NCBI GenBank assembly: GCA_019614645.1 | Contig: JABWDB010000035.1 | Span: 1,798,001 to 1,862,000 of the forward strand | Direction of reading: 5' to 3' | Length of the DNA stretch: 64,000 bases | DNA from: Stratiolaelaps scimitus | Lineage: Eukaryota; Arthropoda; Arachnida; Mesostigmata; Laelapidae | Shown here: one piece after another, positions 45,901-56,072 of the stretch | Layout of the letters: every line of letters begins with the position of its first letter | Numbering within the stretch: position 1 is the stretch's first letter | Notes under the pieces: generated by a model | Seen by the model: only the letters and a program-made list of their open reading frames with translations | Database searches by the model: none | Told to the model about the DNA's origin: nothing | Program-made: the position numbers and the translations under genes

Positions 45901-48900
45901 GTGTGGATGTATATGGTGTTTAGTGAGAGGGGCATCCAATAGTGTTCTCAACGTTCAGCAGCGCCTGGAGCATTCAGGGACGCTGGAACGAAATTTCCAC
46001 ATTTCCAGAATTGCTCCATTTCCAATTCGCTGGCTTGCCTCAACAAATCAGACCATCTGTTCCATCGACGTAGCGCCGTCGGGGTTTCAGCCTACCCATT
46101 TACAACCGGCTGAATTTCAAAGTCAAAACAAATGGTGTGACCCCGCAGATTTTCAAGGCTAAAACACATTTTGGCATTTCGTTGCGACGAGTCTTCGGAT
46201 TGAATGAGATACCTCACCGATGCCTTGTTGTTTTCTAGCGAGTAACAACAGAGTTGCTTCTTTTCGTATGCAACTGGTTCGTGCGATAATACACTTGTTA
46301 AAACTCTTCCGACGATGGCGTATCAGGTAGTTGAATTGCCGGCCAATGTGTCGTGAGCCACCAAATGCTCACGATTAGCTTCCCTGTGACTAATTAGTAG
46401 TTACTAACACTGCTGACGAGCCCGGTGGCCTCGTGGTAATGCATTCGTCGTTCGGGCCTACCTCACAATCGTAGCAGGCGTACGTGGGTGTCTACACGGG
46501 TTCGACCCCAACCCTTTGCACAATTGGGTTTAGGGAAAGGGGTCCGTCTTATGGAAGCAATGCCGAATGAAAAATAGAACCTTTAAATTGAAAAGTAAAA
46601 CATTTATGAACACTGAATATCTATACTGTGTAATTAATCATTCATATTGTATATGAGCACTAATATGAGATTCCAGCTAATAATTGATTTTTCCGATGAG
46701 CCGGTGAATAACATTCCGCTACTACTCATAAGCATATGGCGACGATGTCTTCTCCAAAATGTATTTCCCTATATACTGCACTTATTCGGTGTTTGATTCG
46801 AATCATCGAATTCAATCGCTCTCGTGTTGTTGCCGTTGTTGTCGTTCGTTTTCATTCGTTTCGTTGGTGATCCGGCTCGAGCAGCCTCAGGGCCGAACAG
46901 TCCAAGTGGCACGGGTGGGGGCGGAGGTCTCGGCGCCCTGGGCCCCGTCAGCGAAGACAACAGCGTCGACTCTTTTCTATCGTCACATGTATCTCTTTCT
47001 CGGCTCCCGCCTGTTAGTTCGATCATCAAGAACGAGTCCCCCCCTCCTGACAGTCTCCAACAACAACAACAGCAGCAGCAACAGCAACAGCAGCAGCAGC
47101 CACCTTCATCACAGCAACAATCGGGCGTCCAATCCGAAGCCGCCCATCAAACTCAGCAGCATGGACAAGCACACAGCCATTCACAGAGCTCGATTGAGGT
47201 ATATGCTACTGCGTAACGTTGCCGTATCATAATATATCGCAATAGCTTCTATCTATTCTACATCGTATCTCGACTTCTTAATGAATCGATGAGTGACGGC
47301 GATTATGACAAGGTTGAAAACTTCGTTCGGTGGTGCCCAGTTAACATATTCGATTTCGTAGTTATAGTAGTAGTAAATATGGACAGTCCAAGTTAAACAC
47401 TCGTACACGATCGTCATAGCGAACATAGCAAGCACTATAATAAGAAATACCTACTCATTTGAAACATTTCGCCGGTTGGCACTCGTCAAACGGTGACCGG
47501 AACCGATCTTTAAATGTCAATTTTAAGATACATTTCCGCCGTAATTGTACAAGGTTCGTTAAGCAGATATATGTTTGTAATCATGATGAAATTAACTATA
47601 CGCTGCGTCCTTTCTAACAGTAAACACACGCATAGCAAGCTATCGCTGGTGTATCGCTCTAATTCTTCGAGGCTAAGATCGTTATATGTACGCAAACTAT
47701 TGCCGATGTCGAGTGCACGTCAATCAATAACAAAATCTTGTCTGTACTCAGTGATCGCTTACTTGTTTTTTTTAAGAGGTTAAAGGTAGATCCCGCATGG
47801 ACAACAGGCCTCACACTAACGTATTTGCCTAGCAGCGTCCGACTCTTACTGACTAAACTCAGAACCGATTTTGACTTTTTGGGGCACTGACCGGAACTGT
47901 CAAAGTATTACTTCAATCAGTGATCGCTTACTGAAGCCGTTTATCAACCCCCCCCCCCCTTCCTCCTCCGGGCCTGTTGTAAAGGCCACTGCAATATATG
48001 GCCAGCCAACTAACAAATACATGCACATGCGTTGTTTTTATTCAGCTCGCGCATAGCGTATTCGGCACCCGTGGGTTGGCGCCATTGACAGCGCCTCACA
48101 CCTCTGATCCCCAGCACGAGTGGTCTTATCAGAGCGATGCGTCCAGTTCATTACTCCCCAAACTACCGGCCTCCCAGCTCAGCCTACCTGTGTCTTCTAT
48201 GTTCCTCAAACAGGAGCAGCTCGGCCAGCTCAAGGCTGATCTCGACCCTCACACAACTCAGGTATATATTGTATATTACAGGTAAATGATATTGTCTTGA
48301 AGTATATACATATATGTATATTATATATGTTTATTGGTTTATTAAAGGAGCTGCAATTTTACAATGCTTAAGCTCAATGCAATTGTACAATGTGCGAAAG
48401 CCCCGCCCATTCGAATCCTCTTCCGCATCGTCATCGATTACTGACACCCGCCTACATTTGTGTCTGTTCGACCGCGGCATGTTTACCTTGTTTTCCCTCT
48501 TTGCAGTTTGGCTCGCTGGATTTCTCTCAGCACAGCCAGGCCCCATCGATGTCCACTGCCCCTAGTCATAGTTCCGCCCTTCTGGGGCAAGCGGGCGCAA
48601 GCCACAGCGCCGGAGGTCCTGGTCAGGTGGGTCACAGTGACACACCAGGCCCCACTGGACCGAGCCCTCGGCACGGCAAGCGGCGGGGTCCGGCAGGAAG
48701 CCAACAGGACCCACAGCAAGCAGGGTCATCATCATCAGGAGTTCTGGCGGGCGCCGCTTCGTCAGCAAGCTCTTCTAGCCAAGCCGGTTCGGCCGGCCCC
48801 TCGAAGCAACACGTGTGCCCTGTTTGCAGTAAAGTTCTAGCCACCCGTAACGTCTACCAGCTGCATATGCGCAGTCATTCGGGCGAAAAGCCCTTCAAGT

Positions 48901-49950
48901 GCGAGCAATGCGGCAATAAGTTTAGCCAAAAGACATCACTTACAAGACACTTCCGATCGCATACCGGAGAACGGCCATTTCCCTGTGAAGTATGTGGAAA
49001 GAGGTAAGCACACACGAATTAATCGTCTCGTGGAAGTACATAGCACAATCGCAACGCTGACAAGATGAACAGCAATAGCTGACACAAAGCATCGAAAAAA
49101 AAAAAAAGAGAGACAAAGGTCGACGAACGGAATTGTTTAAAGCTCCGTTTGAAGTCGACTCGTCGTCAATTGCTAAAGTGAGGCCGGTCCAGGCTTCATA
49201 TATCGTGAGATGAGCGTATCAAATCGAGCGGCGATGCATAAAGCATAAAGGTCAGTTGTGGTCCCGTGTGGGAGTCACCCGCTAACGAAGGTATCCTTTC
49301 CGTGATCTATCTTATGGAGTGCAGCAGGTAATGTATTTCGTGCCTCTGCCAGTTGGATGAAGTTTTAAAGACAATAGAAGCAATCCCGCATACTTATTTG
49401 CATCCGCTCATGCTCGCGTTTATTTGCTCGACTCGACAGTCGGAGATTTGTGCTAGATTGTCTGCGCTATACGCATCTATACTCTTGTGCGATTCTACAG
49501 AAAAAAAGACAGTGCAGAACGTAAGCAGTGAAACCGTGGTACCTGCCTGTTACCAGGCGTGAAGTGATGAAGTGTAGTCCGGACACAGCCTAGATATAGT
49601 CCAGGTCGCAGATGTAAATTCAGCCGCGGCGTCAAGAAGGTTTCTTGTGGCAGTCCGATACGAATAGGTAGCGAGGGTACTGTCTTATGGGATGGCGAAA
49701 AACCAAAATCTCGAGAAACACAATTATCCCATCTGCTTGTTGTTTTAGACAAAGTAACGAATCCACACCTCGATCACTCCCCCTGTAAATGAAAACGGAC
49801 TCAGCCTACGGCTCTGAACGATTCTGGACTGTTAGCTAGTAATGTCCGTTGGACACCACGAAACTTCACAGCCGCCTGCGTGTATTCCTACTACGGAGCA
49901 CAGACGCTGTTACCGTTGTGCACCTCTCCACCTCAGGCCAAGTGGCCCGA

Positions 49951-49981
<31 letters not shown>

Positions 49982-50431
49982 ACTTGTACATCTAGAATGA
50001 TAACAATAACAAATTGTGTGACCTTCTGTTTGACATATTCGGCTGTCATTTGATGCAGATTCGCTGACAAAGAGCGAATCAAAATCCACATGCGAACCCA
50101 CACCGGAGAGAAGCCATTCAGCTGCGAGGTATGTGGCAAGCGTTTCTCGCAGAAGTCGACGGTTAAGCGACACATGTCGGTGCACACCGGCGCCAAGCCG
50201 TTCCAGTGCTCCACCTGCGGCAAAGGCTTCGCCAATCGAGGCAATCTCAACGCTCACGCTAAAACGCACGGCACCGCGAATACCAGCAGAGGAGACGGTA
50301 ATCGCGCCAGCAGCAGCAGCAGCGCCGCCGCCGCCGCAGCAGCAGCAGCAGCCGCCACTTCAAACGCTCCACCTGGATCCAGCTCGGGCTCAGTACAGCC
50401 ACATAACCTGCCAAGATCGTCCGTCAGTTAA
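42674..50431 (+). CDS. Five-finger C2H2 zinc-finger transcription factor, six coding exons
   Basis: Joined exons 42674-42993, 44238-44575, 46891-47198, 48046-48261, 48507-49003 and 50059-50431 give 2052 bases, 683 residues and TAA. All introns are GT-AG and the phases (2, 1, 0, 0, 2) agree at every junction. Residues 1-497 are low-complexity: polyQ at about 48-84 and 276-289, and Pro/Gly/Ser-rich elsewhere. Five classical fingers follow: Cys/His at 498/501/514/518, 526/529/542/546, 554/557/570/574, 582/585/598/602 and 610/613/626/630, joined by SGEKPF, TGERPF, TGEKPF and TGAKPF linkers, as in the Krueppel family. The tail has Ser5-Ala11 (644-659). Known family role: nuclear, sequence-specific DNA binding; the target is not predictable here. 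ATG 42674 is the first Met after an in-frame TGA at 42641. The orthologue is not identified. An upstream coding exon or other isoforms remain possible. Confidence 0.9.
42994..44237 (+). other. Intron 1
   Basis: 1244 bases, GTGAGT to GTAG. About 200 bases before the acceptor contain no AG dinucleotide (roughly 44035 to 44235), which supports 44237 as the 3' splice site. CCTGCAG at 44247 is the next AG but is out of frame. GC-rich around 43320-43780, with several short chance frames. Confidence 0.75.
44238..44575 (+). CDS. Zinc-finger gene, coding exon 2 (residues 107-220)
   Basis: Encodes a Gly/Pro/Leu/Ser-rich segment with many PGL and SP pairs, ending in an acidic patch (YVDDLDFLG). No domain was recognised; it is likely disordered and could be an activation or repression region. 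Ends after one base of codon 220 at a GTAAGT donor. Third positions are strongly G/C. Confidence 0.85.
44936..44975 (-). mobile_element. Retroelement 3'-end fragment, copy 1 (intron 2)
   Basis: The block TTTATTGATTTATTAAAGGA, followed by CTGCAT and AATGCTTAAG, recurs with small changes at 48330-48372. Read on the minus strand it carries overlapping polyadenylation-type motifs (TTTAATAAATCAATAAAG) and then a short CCTTA repeat. That is how the 3' end of a non-LTR retroposon with a simple-repeat tail looks. Confidence 0.5.
46419..46520 (+). mobile_element. tRNA-derived SINE-like fragment (intron 2)
   Basis: It has an A-box-like TGGCCTCGTGG at 46426-46436 and a B box GGTTCGACCCC at 46499-46509, the two halves of an internal pol III promoter. 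Spacing is long for a plain tRNA, and the T stem does not pair well, so a functional tRNA is unlikely. An A-rich segment (about 46568-46610) follows. Best read as a SINE head; the body and borders are uncertain. Confidence 0.5.
46891..47198 (+). CDS. Zinc-finger gene, coding exon 3 (residues 220-322)
   Basis: Encodes a Gly-rich start, an acidic/Ser segment ([10 protein letters not shown]), an IKNE sequence (Lys266, fits the sumoylation consensus) and Gln14 at residues 276-289, then a Gln/His/Ser-rich end. Ends on a full codon (GAG) before GTATAT. The start is ambiguous between three in-frame acceptors (46881, 46884, 46890); the last is used here. Alternatives would add two or three residues (Ala-Ser or Ala-Ala-Ser). 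Confidence 0.8.
47199..48045 (+). other. Intron 3
   Basis: 847 bases, GTATAT to TTCAG after a T-rich tract. Contains a C11 run at about 47949. No gene or element was recognised. Confidence 0.75.
48046..48261 (+). CDS. Zinc-finger gene, coding exon 4 (residues 323-394)
   Basis: A symmetric 216-base exon (72 codons, phase 0 at both ends), so it could be skipped without a frameshift. It encodes a Ser/Leu/Pro-rich segment with LPASQLSLP and then LKQE (Lys377, sumoylation-type motif). No structured domain. Acceptor TTTTTATTCAG, donor GTATAT. Confidence 0.85.
48262..48506 (+). other. Intron 4, the shortest in the gene
   Basis: 245 bases, GTATAT to TTTGCAG after a strong pyrimidine tract. A retroelement 3'-end fragment occupies part of it (48330-48372). 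Confidence 0.8.
48330..48372 (-). mobile_element. Retroelement 3'-end fragment, copy 2 (intron 4)
   Basis: Matches 44936-44975: TTTATTGGTTTATTAAAGGA, then CTGCA and AATGCTTAAG, with four extra bases inside. Same orientation as copy 1. On the minus strand it ends in an AATAAAC-type signal followed by TA-rich sequence. Confidence 0.5.
48507..49003 (+). CDS. Zinc-finger gene, coding exon 5 (residues 395-560, fingers 1-2 and half of 3)
   Basis: The first hundred residues are Ser/Gly/Gln/Ala-rich with a basic HGKRR patch that could serve as a nuclear localisation signal. Then finger 1 (CPVC, HMRSH), finger 2 (CEQC, HFRSH) and the Cys half of finger 3 (CEVCGK). Finger 1 lacks the usual Phe after the second Cys (it has KVL). 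Ends two bases into Arg560 at a consensus GTAAGC donor. Confidence 0.95.
49004..50058 (+). other. Intron 5, interrupting finger 3
   Basis: 1055 bases, GTAAGC to GATGCAG. Contains a TA tract at about 49950-49975 and a poly-A run near 49095. Splicing joins CGK-R to FADKERIK and so restores finger 3. Confidence 0.9.
50059..50431 (+). CDS. Zinc-finger gene, coding exon 6 (residues 560-683, rest of finger 3, fingers 4-5)
   Basis: Completes finger 3 (His570, His574), then finger 4 (CEVC, HMSVH) and finger 5 (CSTC, HAKTH). The C-terminal tail of about 50 residues has Ser5-Ala11 encoded by AGC, GCC and GCA. The stop TAA is at 50429-50431. Confidence 0.95.
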
Positions 50432-50833
50432 GCTCGCGCGAGCGCACCTGTAGACAAAAACAAATAACAACCATTGTACCATACATATGATTATGATGAA
50501 CGATGGCGATAATAATAATGATGATGATAATAATAATAATAATCATTCTTATTATGATGTTGATGATCATGATTATTATTATTGTTATTATTATTATTAT
50601 AAGGAGAAAAGGAATTAGGAAAAAATGAGTTACAATTACATTGTTACAAAGTTACACACAGACATACATTCATACTGTTATTATATATCACATCATTCAT
50701 TTGTTCACCCATAGCCACGATGATGGTGATTAGTATGCATCCATCCTAATTATTATTCATTACTACTTTTTCACCGTGAAATCACGCAAGGATTGTCATT
50801 TCGATTGTTATTATTTCACTATTGTCCTTATTA

Positions 50834-50835
<2 letters not shown>

Positions 50836-50894
<59 letters not shown>
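50836..50894. repeat. (ATT)n microsatellite
   Basis: ATT repeats over about 59 bases with a single C interruption near 50871; similar ATT/AAT runs lie at 50510-50600. Confidence 0.9.
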
Positions 50895-50896
<2 letters not shown>

Positions 50897-51325
50897 GGTT
50901 GCTACTACTACCACCACTTATAATGATTTGGTACAGTTCATTGTTCGCGGTGTCATACCCATCACATGAGCGACGATATGACGAGACATAAGGAGGACCT
51001 TGTCGACATAGTAGTGATAGATAGAGAACGAATTCTTAATTAATAATTTAGTGCAAATATATTCATCTCATTTGTTCGAAATGAGAAACATTCCTTATTC
51101 CCACTCTTCCGTTCGAGACACGACCTTATTTCATTTCGACATTGTTCAATCTGTGAAAATTGCAAGCTCCCCACGCCACCATTGACACGTTCATTAACGA
51201 CATGTTTACCTATAACGAATATAATACGCCTGTATATCATACACAGCGTTTCATAGCAAGTGAGAGAGAGAGAGAGAGAGATAATCAATGACAGGTTACG
51301 CAAACAGAGACAACACACGACGTCA

Positions 51326-51331
51326 ATTAAA
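51326..51331 (+). terminator. Candidate ATTAAA polyadenylation signal
   Basis: The first common polyadenylation hexamer variant found after the zinc-finger stop codon, about 0.9 kb downstream. No clear GU-rich element follows it closely, so it is only a candidate. Confidence 0.2.
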
Positions 51332-51475
51332 GCGCACTCACGCACTCCGTGCAAAAGCAACGGGCGTTCAACACGTTGCCACCGCTAAACAGAGTCGTCA
51401 AGGAAAGAGAGAGACAGAGAGAGAGAAAGGGAGGAATTTTAGGAACATGATTCAATAATAATTAATAATGATAAT

Positions 51476-51504
51476 GATAATAATAATGGTAGTAATAATA
51501 ATTG

Positions 51505-51535
<31 letters not shown>

Positions 51536-51562
51536 TAATAATAATCATAATCGCGATAATAA
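51476..51562. repeat. (AAT)n-rich microsatellite
   Basis: Interrupted AAT/GAT repeats over nearly 90 bases. Confidence 0.85.
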
Positions 51563-52176
51563 TAGTAACAACTCAATAAGCAATACTATCTCATTGCGGC
51601 TATCAATGCGAGCATCATAGGGAGCAGCAGCAGAAGCAGCTAGAGATAGATGGTGGCTGACTATGGGTATCGAGGGCGACGATGTCGACTCAGGATGATG
51701 ATGATGACGCTAATGAATTAGACAAGGTAGATGAAATGCGTGGGTGGAACGACGAGGGTGGACGCAGCTGTTGACGTAAGCGGGCGAAACACAGACGCTG
51801 TGAAGGCAGCGAGGCATGGGACGATGATGGGTCGAGCGCCGATAGGCTGTGTGCAGGATACAAACACGTGCGTGAAGTCGAGTGAGAGGTGGTACGAAGT
51901 GGGTGACACTTTCGGATGCTGATTTCGATGCGAGCTAGAGAGAGATCGAGACGGGTTGGATAGATGAAGGAAATCAATATTGGTGTCAGTGATGCTGTTG
52001 TTAATGCCGGGGGGCGAGGACAAACGATAACGCACCCCGGATTTGAACCGCTGATTGCCGGATTGTCGGATGAGAAAGCGGCACAGGTGAACGAATACGA
52101 GGAGAAATTGACCGGTACACACATGCTCGCGCGTACACACGGTTGATGGGTAGGCTGGTGCCTTGAACGTCGACGT

Positions 52177-52178
<2 letters not shown>

Positions 52179-52209
<31 letters not shown>

Positions 52210-52248
52210 TAGAGTCACGGTGACAGAGAGAGACAGAGAGAGAGAGGA
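52179..52248. repeat. (GA)n-rich tract
   Basis: Two GA runs separated by a short ACGGTGAC-type spacer. Confidence 0.8.
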
Positions 52249-53025
52249 AGAGATAAGAAACACACACATGCACACAGAGGTTAACGCTGAAATGGAGAAA
52301 TCTTCTCGCGATATGAGTATATATGTGGGGTGCAACACATTGTTTAACGTTCAATATTCGCTATTGGCATCAAGATACGTTCCAGCGTTCGTACTGTGTC
52401 TCGAGGGGCTAGCAGTAATCGATCTAACTCGATAATAATAACAATAATAATAATAGAAGTTTGGCGCGTACTCACGTCAGAGTTACGCGTCCGTCTCTTG
52501 TATAGCTATTATCACACATACATACATATATACATATAGTAGGGATATGTTAGCTAAAACGCATTGAGCCGTTACTCGTTTTTGGGTTCGAGGAAAGCCG
52601 CGCCTTGGGACACCCCGGCAAAATGAACAGAGATACAATACAGACCAGTGCAGGTAATGATACCGACAGCAACAACAACCCGTAAAAATGCAAACACTTA
52701 AATGGCGAAGAACGGCTGACCTTTGTCACTGCCTGGAGGGTGGACGCTTGCAGAAGCGATGTGTATTGTATACCTAACTATCTATCTATAACGATCCACG
52801 TATAGTGGCAAGGAAGAGATAGAGAGAGAGAGATAATATTAATGTCGTAATGTGAATACTCGGTTCGTCAGTTGCAGTACAAATCTCAAAGATGAACGGC
52901 GATTATCGATTGGTCCATGGATGAGACCGTGCTAACGAGCCAGCCATACGAGCTTAGGGGGGCTCATATGACATGAACGAATACATGGGAAGGAGGTGCG
53001 CGGGAAGCGAAGAATATATATGTGT

Positions 53026-53028
<3 letters not shown>

Positions 53029-53057
<29 letters not shown>
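53029..53057. repeat. (TA)n microsatellite
   Basis: Uninterrupted AT over about 29 bases. Confidence 0.9.
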
Positions 53058-55056
53058 TGCGTTGCAAAAAAGAGATAACGATCGAGATATCGTCAAGGGG
53101 ACGAGGCAGAGGGGAAATCCTCTCCCAGGGAAATATCGACCAGCAGATACGTTCGGACAAATGCGAGCATGCAACTCGTATTGCAATTCGACTTTGCACT
53201 ACGTGCAATTGCACGTTATTGATTCATTGATAATTGATTCATTCACATTCACTAATGACCTGGTGCTCTGCGGAACTCGCGTAATGGCCGTATACACAAC
53301 TAATAAGGTGAGAAAGAAGATGTGAACGTTCCTATTATGTATAGTGGACAAGACGCGATGCAATAAGATTCGATACAGCCAACAACACATGAACAATAAG
53401 GAGACACGTGCGGGAGAGACATATGGTGCGGAAATATATGATCGATTGAAACTGCATCACCATCGTTTTCGAGATGGAATAATAATGATTGTACGGGTAG
53501 AAGGTGGATAACCTGAAATCGAAAATGGCAATAATCTATAACAACAACAACTTCTACTGCAGAAATAGTAATAATAATAATAATTGTAATCAACAACAAC
53601 AGCAACACGCGTTACCATGACCATAATTATACGAGAACCGCTACCGGTGCTCGGGGCAGGCTCGAGCAGAGAGAATGTGTCGTATCAAAAAGATGATAAT
53701 GACCATGATGGTGTGGAAAAAATGATATTGACGATGCCGAGATGTTGACGACAAAAGATCTCAAGCCCCCGCCGCCAGATACCGGCCCGGGTTGGGTCAG
53801 GAGCTGAGTGGGTGGGACTGCTGCTGAAAGCCGTAGATGAATTGTAGAATCCTGCAACAAGCCAATCAGCTTTCAACAGAGCGGAACAGAGCAGCAACAT
53901 AACATGGACACTGAGAACACATTCGCAGATCACACAGACCAGAGACAGACAGAGATACAGAGCGGTTAGTTGCAACAGTGAATACTGTTGAATTATTCTG
54001 CACGGACGTCCGAATTTGTGCTGCTCGCGTGTTGAGGAGCGTTCGATGATGACAAAGATGGTTTCAGACTCATATAAAACTTTGCGGTCAAAAACTTATT
54101 ATTAATTATTATTATTATTACTATTATGAGTCGAGAGACATCGTTGTCAGCCGTCTTGTCTTTTGCTATTTCGTTGAAGATGGTTATGGTTGGCAGTAGA
54201 TGCAACCGGGTAGCGTCTGTCGAAAATGCTAGATGATGGCTGACGCTGTAACAGTTGGCTCAATAATGGTCGCAGGTAAAGCGCCGGTCAAGGTTGCTCA
54301 TGGACGAACAATCGGACACAGTGTCAGCTCTAGAAAATGACGCTGATTTATGTCTAAATTAAGCTATGGCCAAATTGTTACACCTAGAAACACAACGTCC
54401 CTAAGATCCTATATAGGTCTTCCATAATTCGCAACATTATATATATATAAAGGAATGACGAATGACGTATAAATGATGGCATCATTGTCGTTCATGCATA
54501 GCTCTTGTTGATTCCTTTCCGTCAAAGTAAGTCCCTTGGTGACCACTTGTTCTATTATGGGAACAGACGAAATCGTTCAAACAATAACTGATTACATTTT
54601 CAATTAACTAGTCACGATCGATGGTTCCCGACGTATCCGTTGTGGCTATTATATGATCCTTGCAAGGCTGCCATTTTGCCGTATAGACAATGGTGAGCCT
54701 TTTGTTTTTAGCTTTTTCCAAATTGCCAGCCGCCATCCAGAATGCGTGGACATCGCGAAAAGCCCAGGCAGAGGGAGGGTACATCTTGGGGTCAGTAGAT
54801 GTGTTGAACAACAAAATATCATTAAAGTGTACGTACAAGATACAAGCGACGTAAGTGTCACAGAGAGACCCATGAGCAAGCTGTTCATTGTAGCCAACCA
54901 GTCGAATGGCCGAATTGGCAGACGAGACTGTCAACGGTGTCCTCTCAAAAATAGATTTACTTCTGTGTGAAGTCACAGCAGCTCCCTCGGTTGAAGATAA
55001 ACCGAGCTGTTATTTATCACATAATAACGTTCAGTACCTTATCTGCGTAAAAAACT

Positions 55057-55058
<2 letters not shown>

Positions 55059-55082
<24 letters not shown>
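55059..55082. repeat. (CA)n microsatellite
   Basis: Alternating AC over about 24 bases, followed four bases later by AATAAA at 55086. Confidence 0.9.
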
Positions 55083-55085
<3 letters not shown>

Positions 55086-55087
<2 letters not shown>

Positions 55088-55091
55088 TAAA
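55086..55091 (+). terminator. Candidate AATAAA polyadenylation signal
   Basis: The first canonical AATAAA found downstream of the zinc-finger stop codon on the plus strand. If used, the 3' UTR would be about 4.7 kb. Confidence 0.2.
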
Positions 55092-56011
55092 TCTATACTC
55101 GACGCTCCTAACTGACCGAAAAGTTCACTTCTAAAGGGAATAATAATGATAAGGGCAGAGTGATAATGATACGCCAAACATTAGAAAGAGAAAGTTTAAT
55201 TAATTCGATCGATAAGTAGATCACACAGTTACGAGCACACCGTACACTATAACCAGGCGTCCCCTGCTAATTATTATGGATGCGAAATGCACATAAGGAT
55301 CGTCTATGAAACAACAAGAAAAAACATCTTTATTGAATATTGATCCATATCAACATGAAGACAGAAGTTATTTATTCATATAAGTTAACAAAATGCGGTT
55401 TCTACTTATATATATATATATACCAATTATCTATCTCACTCGTAGTCTTCAATAATTATAGTCTTCCCACAACGTCTCAATACAAGCACCTTCACTGTCA
55501 CTTTATACTTAAGGAAACAATCAGTTTCTACAGATTGGACATGTGCGATTCTTATGTGCGTTTTTAGATGAGTGACATTTAAAAAGACGTGGCACTCAGG
55601 GGAGGCCTGTTTGTAATGCAAACTAAATTCGCACTCCGATTTACACACACACAAACACACAGATGCATATATGCATGTATAACAGACCAGCATACTACGT
55701 CCGCTGTATGCGGCAATCTCTGTAAGCCGAACGTGGTATGGATAATTTACATTTAGTACAACTCCTCCATAAACACACACACACACACAACCACGCAGAC
55801 AGTCACACACAAACACACACACATATATATATATATGAATGAGCACACACACTGAAGCTTCTAGCGACCATTGCGGCCTTGGACTTGCTTGCTTCATAAT
55901 GTTCTATGCATCTTCACCGCTGGAGGCAGACAGAAAAGACTAATACCAAGGAGAAAAAGATGATGAAGATAGATCCATGAATACGAATAAATGAATTAAT
56001 TAATTAATATA

Positions 56012-56014
<3 letters not shown>

Positions 56015-56068
<54 letters not shown>
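56015..56068. repeat. (AT)n microsatellite, 54 bases
   Basis: Uninterrupted AT, following an ATTA-rich stretch; more TA and CA runs lie at about 56228-56280. Confidence 0.95.

Positions 56069-56072
<4 letters not shown>

Larger units (their letters stand above)
44576..46890 (+). other. Intron 2
   Basis: 2315 bases, GTAAGT to TCAG. It holds a short TA run, a retroelement 3'-end fragment (44936-44975) and a tRNA-like SINE fragment (46419-46520). No AG lies in the roughly 100 bases before the acceptor cluster at 46881, 46884 and 46890. Confidence 0.75.

Noticed and set aside
52020..52100. Possible minus-strand tRNA because of a B-box-like GGTTCAAATCC
   Set aside because: The T stem has mismatches and no matching A box or acceptor stem was found.
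51690..52354. Long minus-strand frames of 144, 206 and 117 codons
   Set aside because: Three overlapping frames on the same strand, driven by GA/CT repeats that give Ser-Leu runs; no domain.
54608..54976. 122-codon minus-strand frame in non-repetitive sequence
   Set aside because: More protein-like than most, but no family is recognised, and the opposite strand is open over the same stretch (54653-54970). No flanking splice pattern was established.
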